Source: Gnetum montanum
Lineage: Eukaryota; Streptophyta; Gnetopsida; Gnetales; Gnetaceae
Reading direction: 5' to 3'
Length of the DNA: 64,000 bases
Assembly (NCBI GenBank): GCA_015680685.1
Contig: MNCI01004643.1
Location: 369,600-433,599 of the forward strand
A program made the translations under genes and the position numbers. The notes under the pieces were generated by a model. The model saw only the letters and a list, made by a program, of their open reading frames with translations. It was not told the DNA's origin and searched no databases. This document shows positions 45,900 to 58,216 of this stretch, in pieces (position 1 is the first letter of the stretch; the number at the start of each line of letters is the position of its first letter).

Positions 45900-48060
45900 A
45901 AGTTGTTGAAGACAAGGCAAATTTTCAAACCTTGCCTAAAGGTGGAGGCTCCTATGACGTTGAAGTTCCTTTGCTAGGCTCTAGTGCTTGTGCAATGGAG
46001 GTGGCTAAGGCTATCTTGTTGCTATTGGTGGAAGCCTTAAAACATCTAGTAATGCTTTTATCTTCTCTTATTTGCCACATGGTTCATACATAGTCCATGC
46101 AGCTTTGCCAATGTGGGCTGGCACAAGGATATCCCACAGTCACTGCATTGTAGAAAACATCTCCTTATCATTTTACAAACCATGCTACACATTGTTTATG
46201 TTCAATATTGACTGTCTTGACTAGATTTTGTATCTCATGGTAGTCATTCATTCTCCTAGTCAAGTTCTTAGCGATAGATTATTGGTTAGCAAATCTACTT
46301 CTGAGAACTTCAAGCTCTACGTTGGCTATTTCTAGTTGTTGCTTGGTGTCCTTACAATGCTTGAATTCTACCTCGTACAAGAGGTAGGAACTAGTCACCT
46401 ACTTCTCCAACTCAACCTTTGGCCTCCTTGCAATCAGCATAGTCAAGTTTGCATAACGGAAGTTGGCAAGCTCCATATACTCCATCATCTCTTCAATTTG
46501 CAACTCCTTCAGTTAGATTTTCACTTTGTTCTATGCATTCAAGCCATCAAAAATTGGTTTCCACACATCACCTCTTTGTAGGAGTTGCTAGAGGGCCTCG
46601 TTACTTTTCGCATTGGCTAATTATATCACTTTTTCATTCACTTCCTTAAGGAGCCCAACCTGGTCTGTATAATGGTTGTTAATCCATTTAAATTTCAAGG
46701 CCTCATTTTTCCATGCGACTACCTCAATGGTCATTTTCTGGTAAAGCACTTGAACTTTCTCCATCAAAATATTTCTATTTTCTACTACTAACCTTCTTAA
46801 ATTAAGGTTCACTTTGGCTAGCTGCTCATGCTATTATCAAAAACATTCCACCATCTGGTCCTTCTATTTTTTGACATTGCACAAGCTATGGATATTCTTA
46901 ATAAGGACCAAGTTCTCCTTACAAACTTGTGTCAAATCCTTGTCAATGCTAAATGCCAAGGCTTTCGACAAGGATGCATCAAAGACCACAACCTCCTTTG
47001 CATTCTCAACCTCTCTAATTCTCTATTGAAGCTTCATCTCATATGAGGTCTGGGTTGAGAATGGCAGGGTCGCAGAGATCGACTTGTAACTCTACAACTT
47101 CAGCAGCAAACCTTTGATTTTTAGTGATGGCTGCTTGTAGTTGGGTGTTGTCCATGATGAGTTTTCCCTTTATCTCTAACAACTTGGGCTAGGTTGTTGT
47201 GATTTCATCTAGGAAATCAAAGATCTCAGGAAGCGATTGCTCAATTCCCACTAGTCTTTTCAACACTTTTTTGTGTTGGTCTACACTCAACTGATCAATT
47301 TCTGCTCATGCAAACATTTGAACATGTATCATTATGGCAATATCTGAAATAGATACTGCAAGAGCATTAAGGGCTTCTACCACCCTATCAGCCACCACTT
47401 CTTTCATTGTATCTTATCCTCGATGCTGCATCACCAAGACAATTACCCCCTTAGCTTTCCTAGGTGCACCAAGAAAGTTGCAGTGTTCCTAAAAGATTTA
47501 GGGAACTCTTGTCCACATATGGACATCATAACTTCCCTAGCGCTAGGATTCATTCTTGCAAGTAGTTGCGTTCGCTGTGTTGAGAACAACATGCAGTTTC
47601 CTCCAGCGAGCTAATGATTTTAGCAACGTCATTGAAATGGCTCAATGATGGATGGTAAACCAATGGCTCTCCACCACCTATTGAACCTTGTTGTTGTTGT
47701 AATTGTTATGCATAGAACTTCCAAAGCCTTTCTACAATTACACGTGCTTCTAGCATGGTCTCTCCAATAAGTGGTGATGATGGTCGTTCCTCTTCTTGCA
47801 GCTTTGTAGCTACCTTATCCTTCATCATCTATTTTCCAAGATGCGATAGGAGCATGGTAGACTGTGTCATTAGCATAGCATGCTATGCCTCCCCTCTTGC
47901 AAAGTTTTCTAATAAGGCATGGAAAGGTGAATGTCATCCTACCTTTTTCATTCTCCTTAAATTGCTTCTTTATCTCAAGATAGATAAGCTGAGGAAGGTT
48001 GACTAGGAATTTGACACTTAGAGTGACACACGCATAGGCAAAGAAGGCTATGACCTTGCT
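45900..48060 (-). pseudogene. Athila-type ORF3-like relic of element 5
   Basis: On the minus strand an FTFPCLIRKLCKRGGI block (about 47865-47915) is followed, across stops, by long Leu/Glu/Lys heptad stretches (including the open piece 46812-46621) and a YMELANFRYANLTMLI block (about 46410-46480). The same order is seen at 22730-25194. FP-x-LI-x-x-LC is typical of the putative plant transposon protein of Athila elements. Coiled coils suggest oligomerisation; the function is unknown. Element 3 cuts off the upstream part at 48104. Confidence 0.5.
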
Positions 48061-48104
48061 TCATTTGAAGAGAATTCTAAAATTCTATATTTTTTCAAGC
48101 TATT

Positions 48105-48979
48105 TGATGAGTGGCGAGGTACCCCTACACTCAACCATACAAATACGAGTGTTTCACGCGTGATCTGGTCCAACTCCGCAGACTAAGTGCCTACACGCCT
48201 CATGAAACACTTAAGGTTAATTATTCGTTGTCTTCCCAGACTTACTTGTAGTTTTCATGGTGTATGGTTAAGTAAGTCTGAGGTATATGATTTTTATAGC
48301 TTTTTTGATTTTATCTCCTATGTTGAAAGGTGAAGGGTTGAAGAGACTAATTAACTAACTTTAACTAACTAACTAAGTCTGAATTAACCTAGTGTCAGCA
48401 TTCATTCCCACTTACTGTTCACACCCTGAACCAATGCAACCGTGGTTACCAAACGCTAGTCGTTGCTGGGATCACCATGCGTAACGCACGTGCTCCAAGC
48501 GATCGTACTGAGGCACTTAACTAGGAGAGAAGGGTTCAGAAAGATTTAATTCCTAATAAAGCATTTAAATAGAAAACAGTAAATAACAATAAATAAAGTC
48601 CTAATTAGCCTATTCCATGCATTGCAAGGTTTATCCAAGAAGTTTGTCTTTATTGGCGTACACAAACTTGTGTTTAGGTACAATGTCTGCTCGAATAAAG
48701 ATCCGTTCACTTTGGAGTTCCTACTACAGGCACATGGAAAATATTCTATCTCTAGAGGGATCAAACTGCTATAGTTTCACTACGGTCTAAGCCTAGGATG
48801 GAAAACAAGGGAGAGCCACCTCTTATTTATTGATATGATGGCGCACCATGATATCGCATACGCGATATCGCAAGGGAAGATGCAAAATTGCGTACGCAAT
48901 ATCACGTGGGATGCGATATCACGACGGCCATGATATCGCGTACGCGATATCATGGCCCATGCGATATCGCATCCCATCA
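48105..48979 (-). repeat. 3' LTR of element 3 (minus orientation)
   Basis: TGATGAGTGG at the left, CCCATCA at the right, then the reverse-complemented PPT. It has the largest palindrome array in the window (about 48855-48972: six GATATC sites plus variants). The 72-codon LTR frame is open at 48764-48546. Its partner LTR lies beyond the right edge of the window. Confidence 0.85.
48926..48957. repeat. Perfect 32-bp palindrome in the element 3 U3
   Basis: The core GATATCGCGTACGCGATATC is extended by CAT/ATG and GGC/GCC on each side, with no mismatch and no spacer. Strong cruciform potential. Confidence 0.95.
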
Positions 48980-49174
48980 TACCCCCATGACTAAATGAAA
49001 ACTCATCCTCGAGTTCCTTACAATAATATTGGAAAGGTATGGGATTATTGACTCAAAATGAAACTAATTGGATGACATGTGAACGGATCATCATTACAAG
49101 ACACAACAAAACTAGTGTTCATGACAACAAGGGTGAACACTTTATTACATTGACATCAGGCCTTATTTGGCAGC

Positions 49175-50021
49175 TGATGAGATGTGATATCACATGGGCA
49201 ATGATATCACGTACGCAATATCATGGCCGTCGTGATATCGCATCCCTTGCGATATCGTGTCATCCCCTGCAATATCATAGTGCGCCGCCATATCTATAAA
49301 TAAGAGGCAACTCTCCCTTATTTTTCATCCTAGGCTTAGACCGTAGTGAAACTCTAGCAGATTGATAACTCCAGAGATAGAATATTTTCCATGTGCCCGC
49401 AATAGGAGTCCTAAAGTGAACGGATCTTTATTCGAGCAGACATTGTACCTGAACACAAGTTTGTGTACGCCAATACAGACGAACTTCCTAGATAAACCTT
49501 GTAGTGCATGGAATAGGCTAATTAGGATTTTATTTATTTTTATTTACTATTTTCCATTTAAATGCTTTATTAGGAATTAATCTTTCTCAACCCTTCTATC
49601 CTAGTTAAGTGCCTCAGTACAACCGCTTCAAGCACGTGCGTTACACATGGTGATCACAGCAACAATTAGCTTTTGGTAACCACGGTTGCATTGGTTTAGG
49701 GTGTGAACGGTAAGTGGGAACAGATGCTGACACTAGGTTAATTCAAACTTAGTTAGTTAGTTAGAGTTAGTTAGTTAATCTCTTCAACCCTTCACCTCTC
49801 TAGCATAGGAGATAAAAAAGAAAAGCTATAAAAATCATACACCTCAGACTTACTTAACAATACACCATGACAAATAGAAGTAAGTCTGGGAAGACAACGA
49901 ATAATTAACCTTTAAGTGTTCCATCAGGCGTGTAGGCACTTAGTCTGCGGAGTTTGACCGGATCGCACGTGTTATGCTTGTATTCGTATGGTTGAGTGTA
50001 GGGGTACCTTGCCACTCATCA
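49175..50021 (+). repeat. 5' LTR of element 2
   Basis: Begins TGATGAGATG, ends CACTCATCA. Its palindrome array is about 53 bases longer than that of the 3' LTR. TATAAATA is at 49295-49302; the 72-codon LTR frame is at 49362-49580. Confidence 0.88.
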
Positions 50022-50022
50022 T

Positions 50023-50040
50023 TGGCATCGTTGTCGGGGA
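50023..50040 (+). promoter_or_regulatory. Primer-binding site of element 2, tRNA-Asp type
   Basis: TGGCATCGTTGTCGGGGA differs from the tRNA-Asp complement by three transitions. Confidence 0.8.
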
Positions 50041-50165
50041 ATAAGTGTTTGTGCACTAAGTAGAACATAAGAGATCATTCACATTGTTGAGAGCTTAAAC
50101 GAACCTTAGGGTTAATTAAATAAGAAAAATTTTATAATGGTTAATTAGCACACCGATAAGACATA

Positions 50166-52158
50166 ATGTCTTCTTCTTTTTCTCACAAGAGCAACTCACC
50201 ACCTAGGGATCATACAAAGAACAGTCAGCAATCAAAAACACATAACCTAAATCCACCAGTTCCTCAACAATATAGGGTGGAATATACTCATCCCGACGAG
50301 TATATACCTAACTTTACTTTTATCTTCCATCAAAATGAACAAATGCACTGGAGAGACTTGCAAGGTAACATAGTGTTACCTCCAGATCGTGTAGTCCCCA
50401 ACATGCTCCTCTGTGCTTTGGCACAGATTGGCATGACTCAGCTCTATGTTGATTACGTTATGGGTGATTTTGACATGAGGGATTACCATCCCAAAGCTTT
50501 ACAATGTATGAGGGACTTAAGGCAGGAGAGCCAACATACACTGTTGAAGGGCAAAGAGGTCCTACACATCCTAAGTGAAATGGAAGATGGTGAACCACTT
50601 ATAAGGGGTTCACTATCAAAGGATGTTTCCCCTCCTAATGATAGTGAGGAGGTGGGGTATCAGAACCTACGCTCCATGATACACAACCCTGGTTCTGATC
50701 CCCGTGAACACCAACTGTTCACTGAGGGAACAACAACACATGACAAGGACGGGCACTCAGATCATCATCATGATCACGGTTGAAGCCATAGAAGAGAAGG
50801 TGGGAAACATTGTCATGGCGATGGTTCTCCTTCTTCTTCCCCTTCTTCACATCATTCCCCCTCTCCTTCCACATCTTGGTGCAGCCATCATGAGCACAAC
50901 GGTGAGGATAGAGGTAGGCAAAATGAGAGACCTCGATGAGAGAGTCGAGAGAGAGGACAAGGGCATGAACGAAGGGAAAGTAGGGAACAATAGAGACATC
51001 ATAGACGTCATGAAAGACATGATCATGATGAACCCCTACTTGCCACCCAAAGCATGCTAAATATAATGGAGGCAATGAGAATCCCAACAAGGCATTTAAA
51101 GGATAGCGGAATCAAGCGTTTAGACATGAACAACATCCCACGATTTGAAGGGGGATACAATGCAGATCCGCAGAATCATTTACAGGCATTCCATGATGCC
51201 TGCGCCTTGCAAAACATAGAGACCAAGTGGCAAAAACTGAAGTTGTTTCCTAGGACACTCATTAAGGAAGCAGAGAATTGGTACCGATCCTTAGAGCCGG
51301 AAACCATCAAGAGGTGGAGTACGATGTTAGAACTCTTCAACAATAAATATCAGACATACTCTAGAATGTCTAATTTGCGTAAGTAGATCCAAGGATGGAA
51401 GCAAGGTACTCACGAACCCTTGGATGCTGCCATGGGCCGCTACTATGCATTGTTACATCATTGCCCGGGCCATGGTTACACACAGCGGGATGAACTCTGC
51501 CACATCGTAGATGGCCTAAGGTATGAAACTAGGAGAATCCTTTGGATGTATGCCCAAGGGAGACTATCAGAACCTAGATCCCATGAAATTCATCGCTTGT
51601 TGGAACAAGTAGCCAAATAAGAAGGGGAGCTATGAAAAAGGGAAAGTGCAGAAGAATACAACCATAATCCCTCTCTTCAAAAGAAGGGAGTGAGATTCTA
51701 CGATGAAGAGGATGAGTCATCACTTGAAGAGTTGGTGAACAGAAAAACCTTGCCACTCCAGAAGTTAACAACGGAAGTATCGGCTACGGTAGATGAAGTA
51801 TGGAGCTCCTTAGACAATAAAATTGAAACTGTCCTAAAGATTGTAGAGGATTCTAAGCAGGAATGAAGTAGTGACTAGAACAAGACAAAGCGGAGAGATT
51901 CAGGCCCTGCATGTGACAAGGATAAAGGGAAAATAACTATCTCCGATGAGGTTGTGGATTCGAACATAAAAAATGACGGTGGATGTGAGATCTGTCAATA
52001 TGACCATCCTAAGGGATGTTGTCTAATCATCTCACATCGACAAGAGTCTGGGGTGTATGCACTCAACCTGAGACTTAACCAATGGTAGACACCCCAAAGG
52101 TTACCTTATCCCCAAGGTAACCCAAGACAGTTCCACCAACCATTAACGTACTATCTAT
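50166..52158 (+). pseudogene. Gag of element 2
   Basis: The ATG starts a 205-codon open part (N-terminal domain with MTQLYVDYVMG, His/Ser/Arg-rich end). After stops the same frame reads the capsid domain (51054-51620: FEGGYNADPQNHL, LIKEAENWYRSLEPE, RYYALLHHCPGHGY). An acidic region and a Cys-His box C-x2-C-x3-H-x4-C (CEICQYDHPKGCC, about 51988-52022) follow. The Cys-His box is one residue shorter than the usual C-x2-C-x4-H-x4-C knuckle. It would package element RNA into cytoplasmic particles. Confidence 0.78.
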
Positions 52159-53450
52159 GTGGAACTCCACCACAACCCATCGGACAACATCAGTAGTGGC
52201 AATACCCACAGTCGTGGGGGATGCCATCACCAAAACAACAGTACCCTTACTGACAGCCAGACCCATATGGTTACTACGTCCAGTAGCCAATTTCTCCAAG
52301 TGACTCCAGGGGTCACACAACTCCCCAACGTCACTACCAAGTTTGGGAGTACTTTAGAAGGTCTCCCACCTGTAGTTCCCATACCTCCTGCTCCAACAAT
52401 GCAAGGGGAACTCCCCACTCAACCACAGCAATGCAATGCTACGAGAGCTATAAACATTCAACCCATTGCTGGTTTTGACAACCGTAAAAAGAGAAGATCT
52501 TTCTTCAAAACCAAAATCCCAGACAAGCTCTCACAACAACAAGTGGTTGAGTCTGTGATCACTCCTCCAACACATAAGGCTTCAGAGCTTCCTTCCATCC
52601 AACCACAGAGCTTAACGCATACGGTTATGTTAACACAAACCGTAATCGACTGGATCAAGGTAGGCCACCTTCCTAGGAAACTAGCTGACCCTGGAAGTCC
52701 CTTAATCTACCTCCAAGTCGCTGAGAATGAACCTCATAAGCCTCTTCTTGACTCAGGCTCCGGAGTCAACTTAATCTTACAAGAATTGTATAAAGCCTAG
52801 AACCTGCATCCACTCAAGAAGAGCAATATCCGCTTAGAGCTAGTTGACCAGTCTATCACTGTTCCTTTGGGACAAGTTGAGGACATTATTACCACCATGG
52901 GTGGTTGGCCATACCCAGCTGATTTCCTCGTGATCCAAATAAATAATGACAAAGGGGATTTCCCAACAATAATGGGGAGGGCATGGCTTAGCATAATTGA
53001 TGCACGCCTAGGAATCCGTAATCTTTCCCTAGAAATATCCAAGAAAAATACTTTTGGGAAGATTGAGAGGAATATACTTCCATGCATCGCATATGGTGAC
53101 ACAGGGTGCCATTGCGTGCAAAAATCATGGGTGATGCGAAGTTTAACATTGCCTGCATGCAATCGGTGTGCACAAGATATTGACATACAAAAGTACCTAT
53201 ATGCAGTAGCCACACAATAAGAAGACACCCAGTGGATGATGGCTGATCCAGGGAGCAACTCAATAACATGCATGGAACTAACTGAGGGGATAACTAGTGC
53301 TTACCTTGAAAGCACAGACGTACTAGAGCAAGTTCGTTGCCAAATTCCAGCCTTTAACTTTGAAAACATTAATTAGGGGAAGTTGGAGATTCCTAAGGAA
53401 TTTAGACAAGAGCCCCTAGACCTAAAACCATTGCCCATCGGTTTGGAATA
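52159..53450 (+). pseudogene. Aspartic protease region of element 2
   Basis: Reads in one frame with a TAG at 52798-52800 (a Trp codon in the sisters) and a stop at 53218-53220. The active-site loop LLDSGSGVNL (triad D-S-G, 52750-52758) is intact, unlike in elements 1 and 3. ADFLVIQI and TIMGRAWL follow. The gag frame shifts before this part, where about 100 bp present in element 1 is missing, and another shift near 53447 leads to the RT. Confidence 0.78.
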
Positions 53451-54900
53451 ATGACCCTTGAAAATAGAAAATCGATAATTGTCAACGCAAAAATTTCCCC
53501 CAAACAAAAAGAAAGCCTATTGAAGGTAATCAATAAATGGTTAAAAGCCTTTTCCTGGTCATACCCCGAGATAACCGGAATAGACCCTAGGATATGCCAG
53601 CATAGGATTTACATGGACCCCTCCATGAAGCCTTGGAAGCAACCACAGAGGTGATTGAACCCGAAAGTGAAACAAGTAGTTAAGGAAGAGATAGAGCAAC
53701 TCCTCAAGGCCGGGTTCATATATCTCATTGCTGATAGCGAATGGGTTAGTCCTCTAGTAATCGTGCCTAAGAAAGGAGGCAAATGAAGGGTATGTATAGA
53801 TTGTAGGCTACTGAACATGGCAACATTTAAAGATCATTTTCCGTTGTCGTTCATCGACCAAGTCTTGGACACTATAGCGGGGCATTGCTATTATAGTTTT
53901 CTGGATGGGTATAGTGGATATAATCAAATATGAATAGCACCAAAAGATCAAGCCAAAATGACATTCACCAGTCCCTTGGGAACGTTCACATATAACCAAA
54001 TGCCATTTGGCTTATGCAATTCCCCCACCACATTCCAAAATTTAGTCTTAAGCATTTTTCAACAACAAATAGGAAATGGAGTGGAAGTCTTTATGGATGA
54101 CTTCTCCACTTATGGGACAAGCTTTGATCAAGCCCTTGACCGGTTAGAGAAGGTGCTAAAATGATGCATTGAAACCAATCTAAAGCTCAACTAGCAGAAA
54201 AGCCATTTGATGGTTCAAGAGGGCATCATACTAGGGCATAAGATCTCGCAATTAGGAATAGAGGTGGATCCATAAAAAGTAAAGGTTATCCAAGGAATCA
54301 CTCGACAACCAGAAATGGTCAAAGATATTCGATCATTCCTTGGACACATTGGCTACTATAGGAGATTCATTGAGAACTTCTCCAAGATTGCCAAACCATT
54401 GGTAGAATTAGCAAAAAAAGATGCACCCTTCGAATGGACCAGGGAATGTGAACGAGCATTCCAAACTCTAAAACAAAGACTTGTGGAAACCCCTATTCTA
54501 CAAGCCCCTGATTGGTCCAAACCATTTCATATCATGACTGATGCATCTAATTATGCCTTACAAGCTGTACTAACACAGTTAGATGAACAAAAACGCCCTT
54601 ATTACATCCACTGTGCGAGTAAGAGTATTTCTGGTGCACAACTCAACTACACAACTACCAAAAAGGAATTAATGGTTGTAGTGTTTGCATTGGAAAAATT
54701 TAGGAACTATGTGTTGGGCTACAAAGCGTACATTCATACAGATCATAGTGCAATTCGATTCCTCATGAACAAACCAGCGATTAACCCTCGTATTATACGT
54801 TGGTTGGTAATCCTTCAAGAGTTCAATTTAACAATAGTAGACCGAAAGGGCACCGAGAACGTTGTTTCCAATCATTTATCTCGGTTGCATTGGGACAACA
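53451..54900 (+). pseudogene. Reverse transcriptase-RNase H of element 2
   Basis: The frame is kept throughout, with nonsense codons only. RT motifs: IADSEWVSPLVIVPKKGGK, DHFPLSFIDQ, MPFGLCNSPTTFQ and FMDD (54090-54101), then LGHKIS and FLGHIGYYRRFIENFSKIAKPL. RNase H: IMTDASNYAL (about 54535), the KKELMVVVFALEKFR helix and IHTDHSA; it ends near VVSNHLSRL. This makes double-stranded DNA from element RNA. The FMDDFSTYG form fits the Athila/Tat group. Confidence 0.85.
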
Positions 54901-56288
54901 AAGAGGATGAATACGCCATATTTAATCATTTTCCTAACGAAACCCTCTTTGCCAGTGTAATAAATAATCAACCCACAGGAACAAATTGGTATAGTAGCAT
55001 TCTTACTTATCTCCTTTCCCAACAAACACCTCAGGGGTTGGACTTTAGGAAGAAACAATGGGTTCTTCATAAAACCAAGTACTTCATGGAAATCAAGGAA
55101 CAACTCTATAAAGTCTATCCTGATGGCTTGGTTCGATGGTGTGTACCCGATGAGGATCAATTAAGGGTTCTCTAGGATGCTCATGAGGGTCCTTGTGGGG
55201 GCCACTATGCAGGGAGACGAATGGCTATTAAGATCCTGCTTGCAGGATACTACTGGCCAACACTATTTCGGGATGCCTACCAGTTTGTCCAATCCTACGA
55301 GCACTGTCAACGGGATGGTGGAATGACTACTACAATGGATGGTCTATGACAATGGATTCAACCCTTAGAACCCTTCGATATTTGGAGAATAGATTTTATG
55401 GGGCCTATTACACCGATGTCCAATCGGAAGGCTTATATTATTGTTGTTGTTGACTATTTGACCAAATGGGCTGAAGCAGCTGCTGTAACGGATTGCACAT
55501 CATCTACAGTTGCATGACTTGTACAATAGCAAATCGTAAATAGGTTTGGTGTGCCACGTGCACTCATCTCTGACAATGGAACACATTTTATAGGTGCAAC
55601 CTTTCACAAGTTGATGCAACGCTTAGGGGTTGAGCATAAATTGACCACACCTTATCACCCCCAAGCTAATGGCCAAGCAGAGGTCACCAACCAGGAGATT
55701 ACGAGAATATTAATGAGAACAATTAGAAAATTTAGGTGAGATTGGAGCATGAAACTAAATGACTATCTTTGGGCATATCGCTCCACTTGGAAACTCCCTA
55801 CAGGCTACTCTCCCTATGAGTTGGTGTACGGAAAACTCCCAAAACTTCCAATTCAAACGGAGCTCCGTACACTCTCCATGGCATGTTACCTCCACCTTGA
55901 CCTTGATCTAGCACAAAAACAAAAATTGGTATCTCTAAATGTGCTAGACAAGAATCGATTGGTTGCCTTGTCATCAAACGAGATACACAAGGCATACAAC
56001 AAACAATTTCATGACTCGAAAATTCGAAAGGTTAAATACCACCCTGGAGACAAGGTCCTTTAATGGAATCCCACACATGTACCACAATGTACAAAATTTC
56101 AAACATTGTGGGAGGGACCCTACATTATTCATACGACCTTTCCCTCAAGAGCCATGACAATCTACAAGCCTGAAACCCCTAACAAGAGATTGTTGGTCAA
56201 TGTGCAACAAACCAAACCTTTCCATGAACCTAGAATAGCCAGTACAACTCAAACCTCTAACAGTGGACACCCACACTCTTTATTTTAG
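54901..56288 (+). pseudogene. Integrase of element 2
   Basis: Same frame as the RT up to 56063. The zinc-binding part has both His (HEGPCGGH, about 55179-55202), but the first Cys of the C-x2-C pair reads Tyr (SYEHCQ, about 55290). The catalytic core has D (IDFMGP), D (ISDNGTHF) and E (NGQAEVTN) at normal spacing, then WAYRSTWKLPTGYSPYELVYGKLP and a HPGDKVL C-terminal beta domain. A frame change after 56063 ends it. No chromodomain. Confidence 0.83.
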
Positions 56289-58216
56289 ATCTCTCCCCTT
56301 CCATTTAGTCATGGGGGAGATGGCCACCTATGCAGATAAATCGAGGCCTCAGTTCTCTTTAACTTTTGTTTTACATGTTTTTGTTTTACACGTTTTTTGT
56401 CTTACACATTTTTGTTTTACAACTTTCTTTAACTTTTCTTGTTTTTGTTTTTCAACATCATTATCCTTTTTTATTTTGTGTGTGTGTGTGTGTGATCCAC
56501 CTTGTATGTTTGTCACCAATAAGTGTTCTTCATGATGGTATGAACTTTTTTCATATTGATTGCTAATGTTTGGTTTTTACCTTTAAGTCATGATGTTGAT
56601 ACTAAGGTATGTTTCTTTTGATATGGCAGGCAATGAGTTCACTTCATCCATCCATCCACCAGTTTCTATGGTCTCTCTTGGCTTGGAGATGTACAGTCCT
56701 TTTCTAACAAGAACTTTAACAAATTGGTGACTGGGCATTTCTCAAACTAAGAAAGGACTTAAGGATTGAAAAGGGTGTGACTTCAAGGGAACTTGATGCA
56801 TTTGTGTTGGTCATTCTCTTGGGTTCTTGGATGTTGTCTTCTGGAGTTTTCTTACCGTTCTGACGTTACCCAATTATTGGAAGCTGAGCAAATAAAAATA
56901 AGAAGTCTTTGCATGGTGTGGTTCTCATGCATAAACACATACAAAAACTGAGAATTCAAAGAACACACCTTAGATGGAATAATTCCTTGGGCTACAAGCA
57001 CTGGTTATGGAACTAAAATAAAAATGTTCCCTCTAACTAAGGCCCTTCTCACTTCCCATTCTCTCCTCCTTGTTTCATCAGAATGGTAGTGACTCTTTGG
57101 GAAGGCATTCTTGTTACTTCAAGGGGATGGTTTAGCCAAATGCATTAATGCGAGGTCACTGTAAGTGGTTTTTTTTTGAGGCCGAACTTGGAATGGGACC
57201 TGCTAAGTCACATTAATCATAAACTACACAAGGGGCTGTACACCACCTTGTTCTTGGGATTCCATTTCATTCTCTTCTCTCTATCCTTCTCTCCATTATT
57301 CACCTCATTGCCAGTTGTATCATTAGTGTATATTTTAGTTGACGCATTGTTTTCTTTTCGGTAAATTCTTGCAGTTAAGACTTTAACTCTTATTCCAAAT
57401 GACATTCTCAGAGCCTACAGACTCTTTGAATGTGGGTTTGTCAAGGCATTAAGGGCATGAGCCTACTTTGAGTAGGACCCACTGACATTCCTATTTGGTG
57501 CACCTGTTAATTTATTTCCCTTAAAATTTTTGCAATTAATTTTATCTTCTTCATTTCCATCTTGACATCCATTTCATCAATGTTCTAGTTGTCTCTTTTT
57601 CTCCATCTTTCTTCTTCCTTTTTCTTTCTCTATCCTATCACTACCAGAGGTTCATGATTAGTCATGGGGGTACAGGGCCCAATTTTTTCGATTTTTCTCC
57701 TAACCACTACACCTTCGGTAGTCATCAATATTATATCTCTAGATCCGCAAATAGCCATACCACAACCTAGCCAACAGACCTTTCACCGCAGCAAGGTATC
57801 AACTACATTGAAATTCATTTACCCTTGCTAATATAAGACTGTGTTGTATGTGTAGATGGCAATCATGCAACAATGGATTGGATCTAGAAGGAACACTTGG
57901 AATGGAGCAGTGCTGGAAGCAGCTATGCAAGGAGCAAGACCGATGGTGCACTTATTGATGGATAACGAAAGGCATAATCTTGGCGTTGGCAGCAACAACA
58001 CTTCTTTCTCTCTCTTTCTCAGCTGCCAAATGAGGTCTGATGTCAATGTAATAAGGTGTTCACTCTTGTTGTCATGAACACCAATTTTGTTGTGTCTTGT
58101 AATGATGATCCGTTCACATGTCATCCCATTAGTTTCATTTTGAGTCAATAATCTCATACCTTCCCAATGTTATTGTAAGGAACTCGAGGACGATTTTTCA
58201 TTTAGTCATTAGGGTA
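56289..58216 (+). other. 3' non-coding region of element 2
   Basis: Parallel to 29461-31497 of element 1. Holds a short TTTTACAC-type array (56364-56430), a (GT)n run at about 56478-56494, and PPT-like motifs at 56302-56320, 57657-57672 and 58201-58216. The last reads TCATTAGGGTA, so the real PPT is degraded. No protein domain. Confidence 0.7.
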
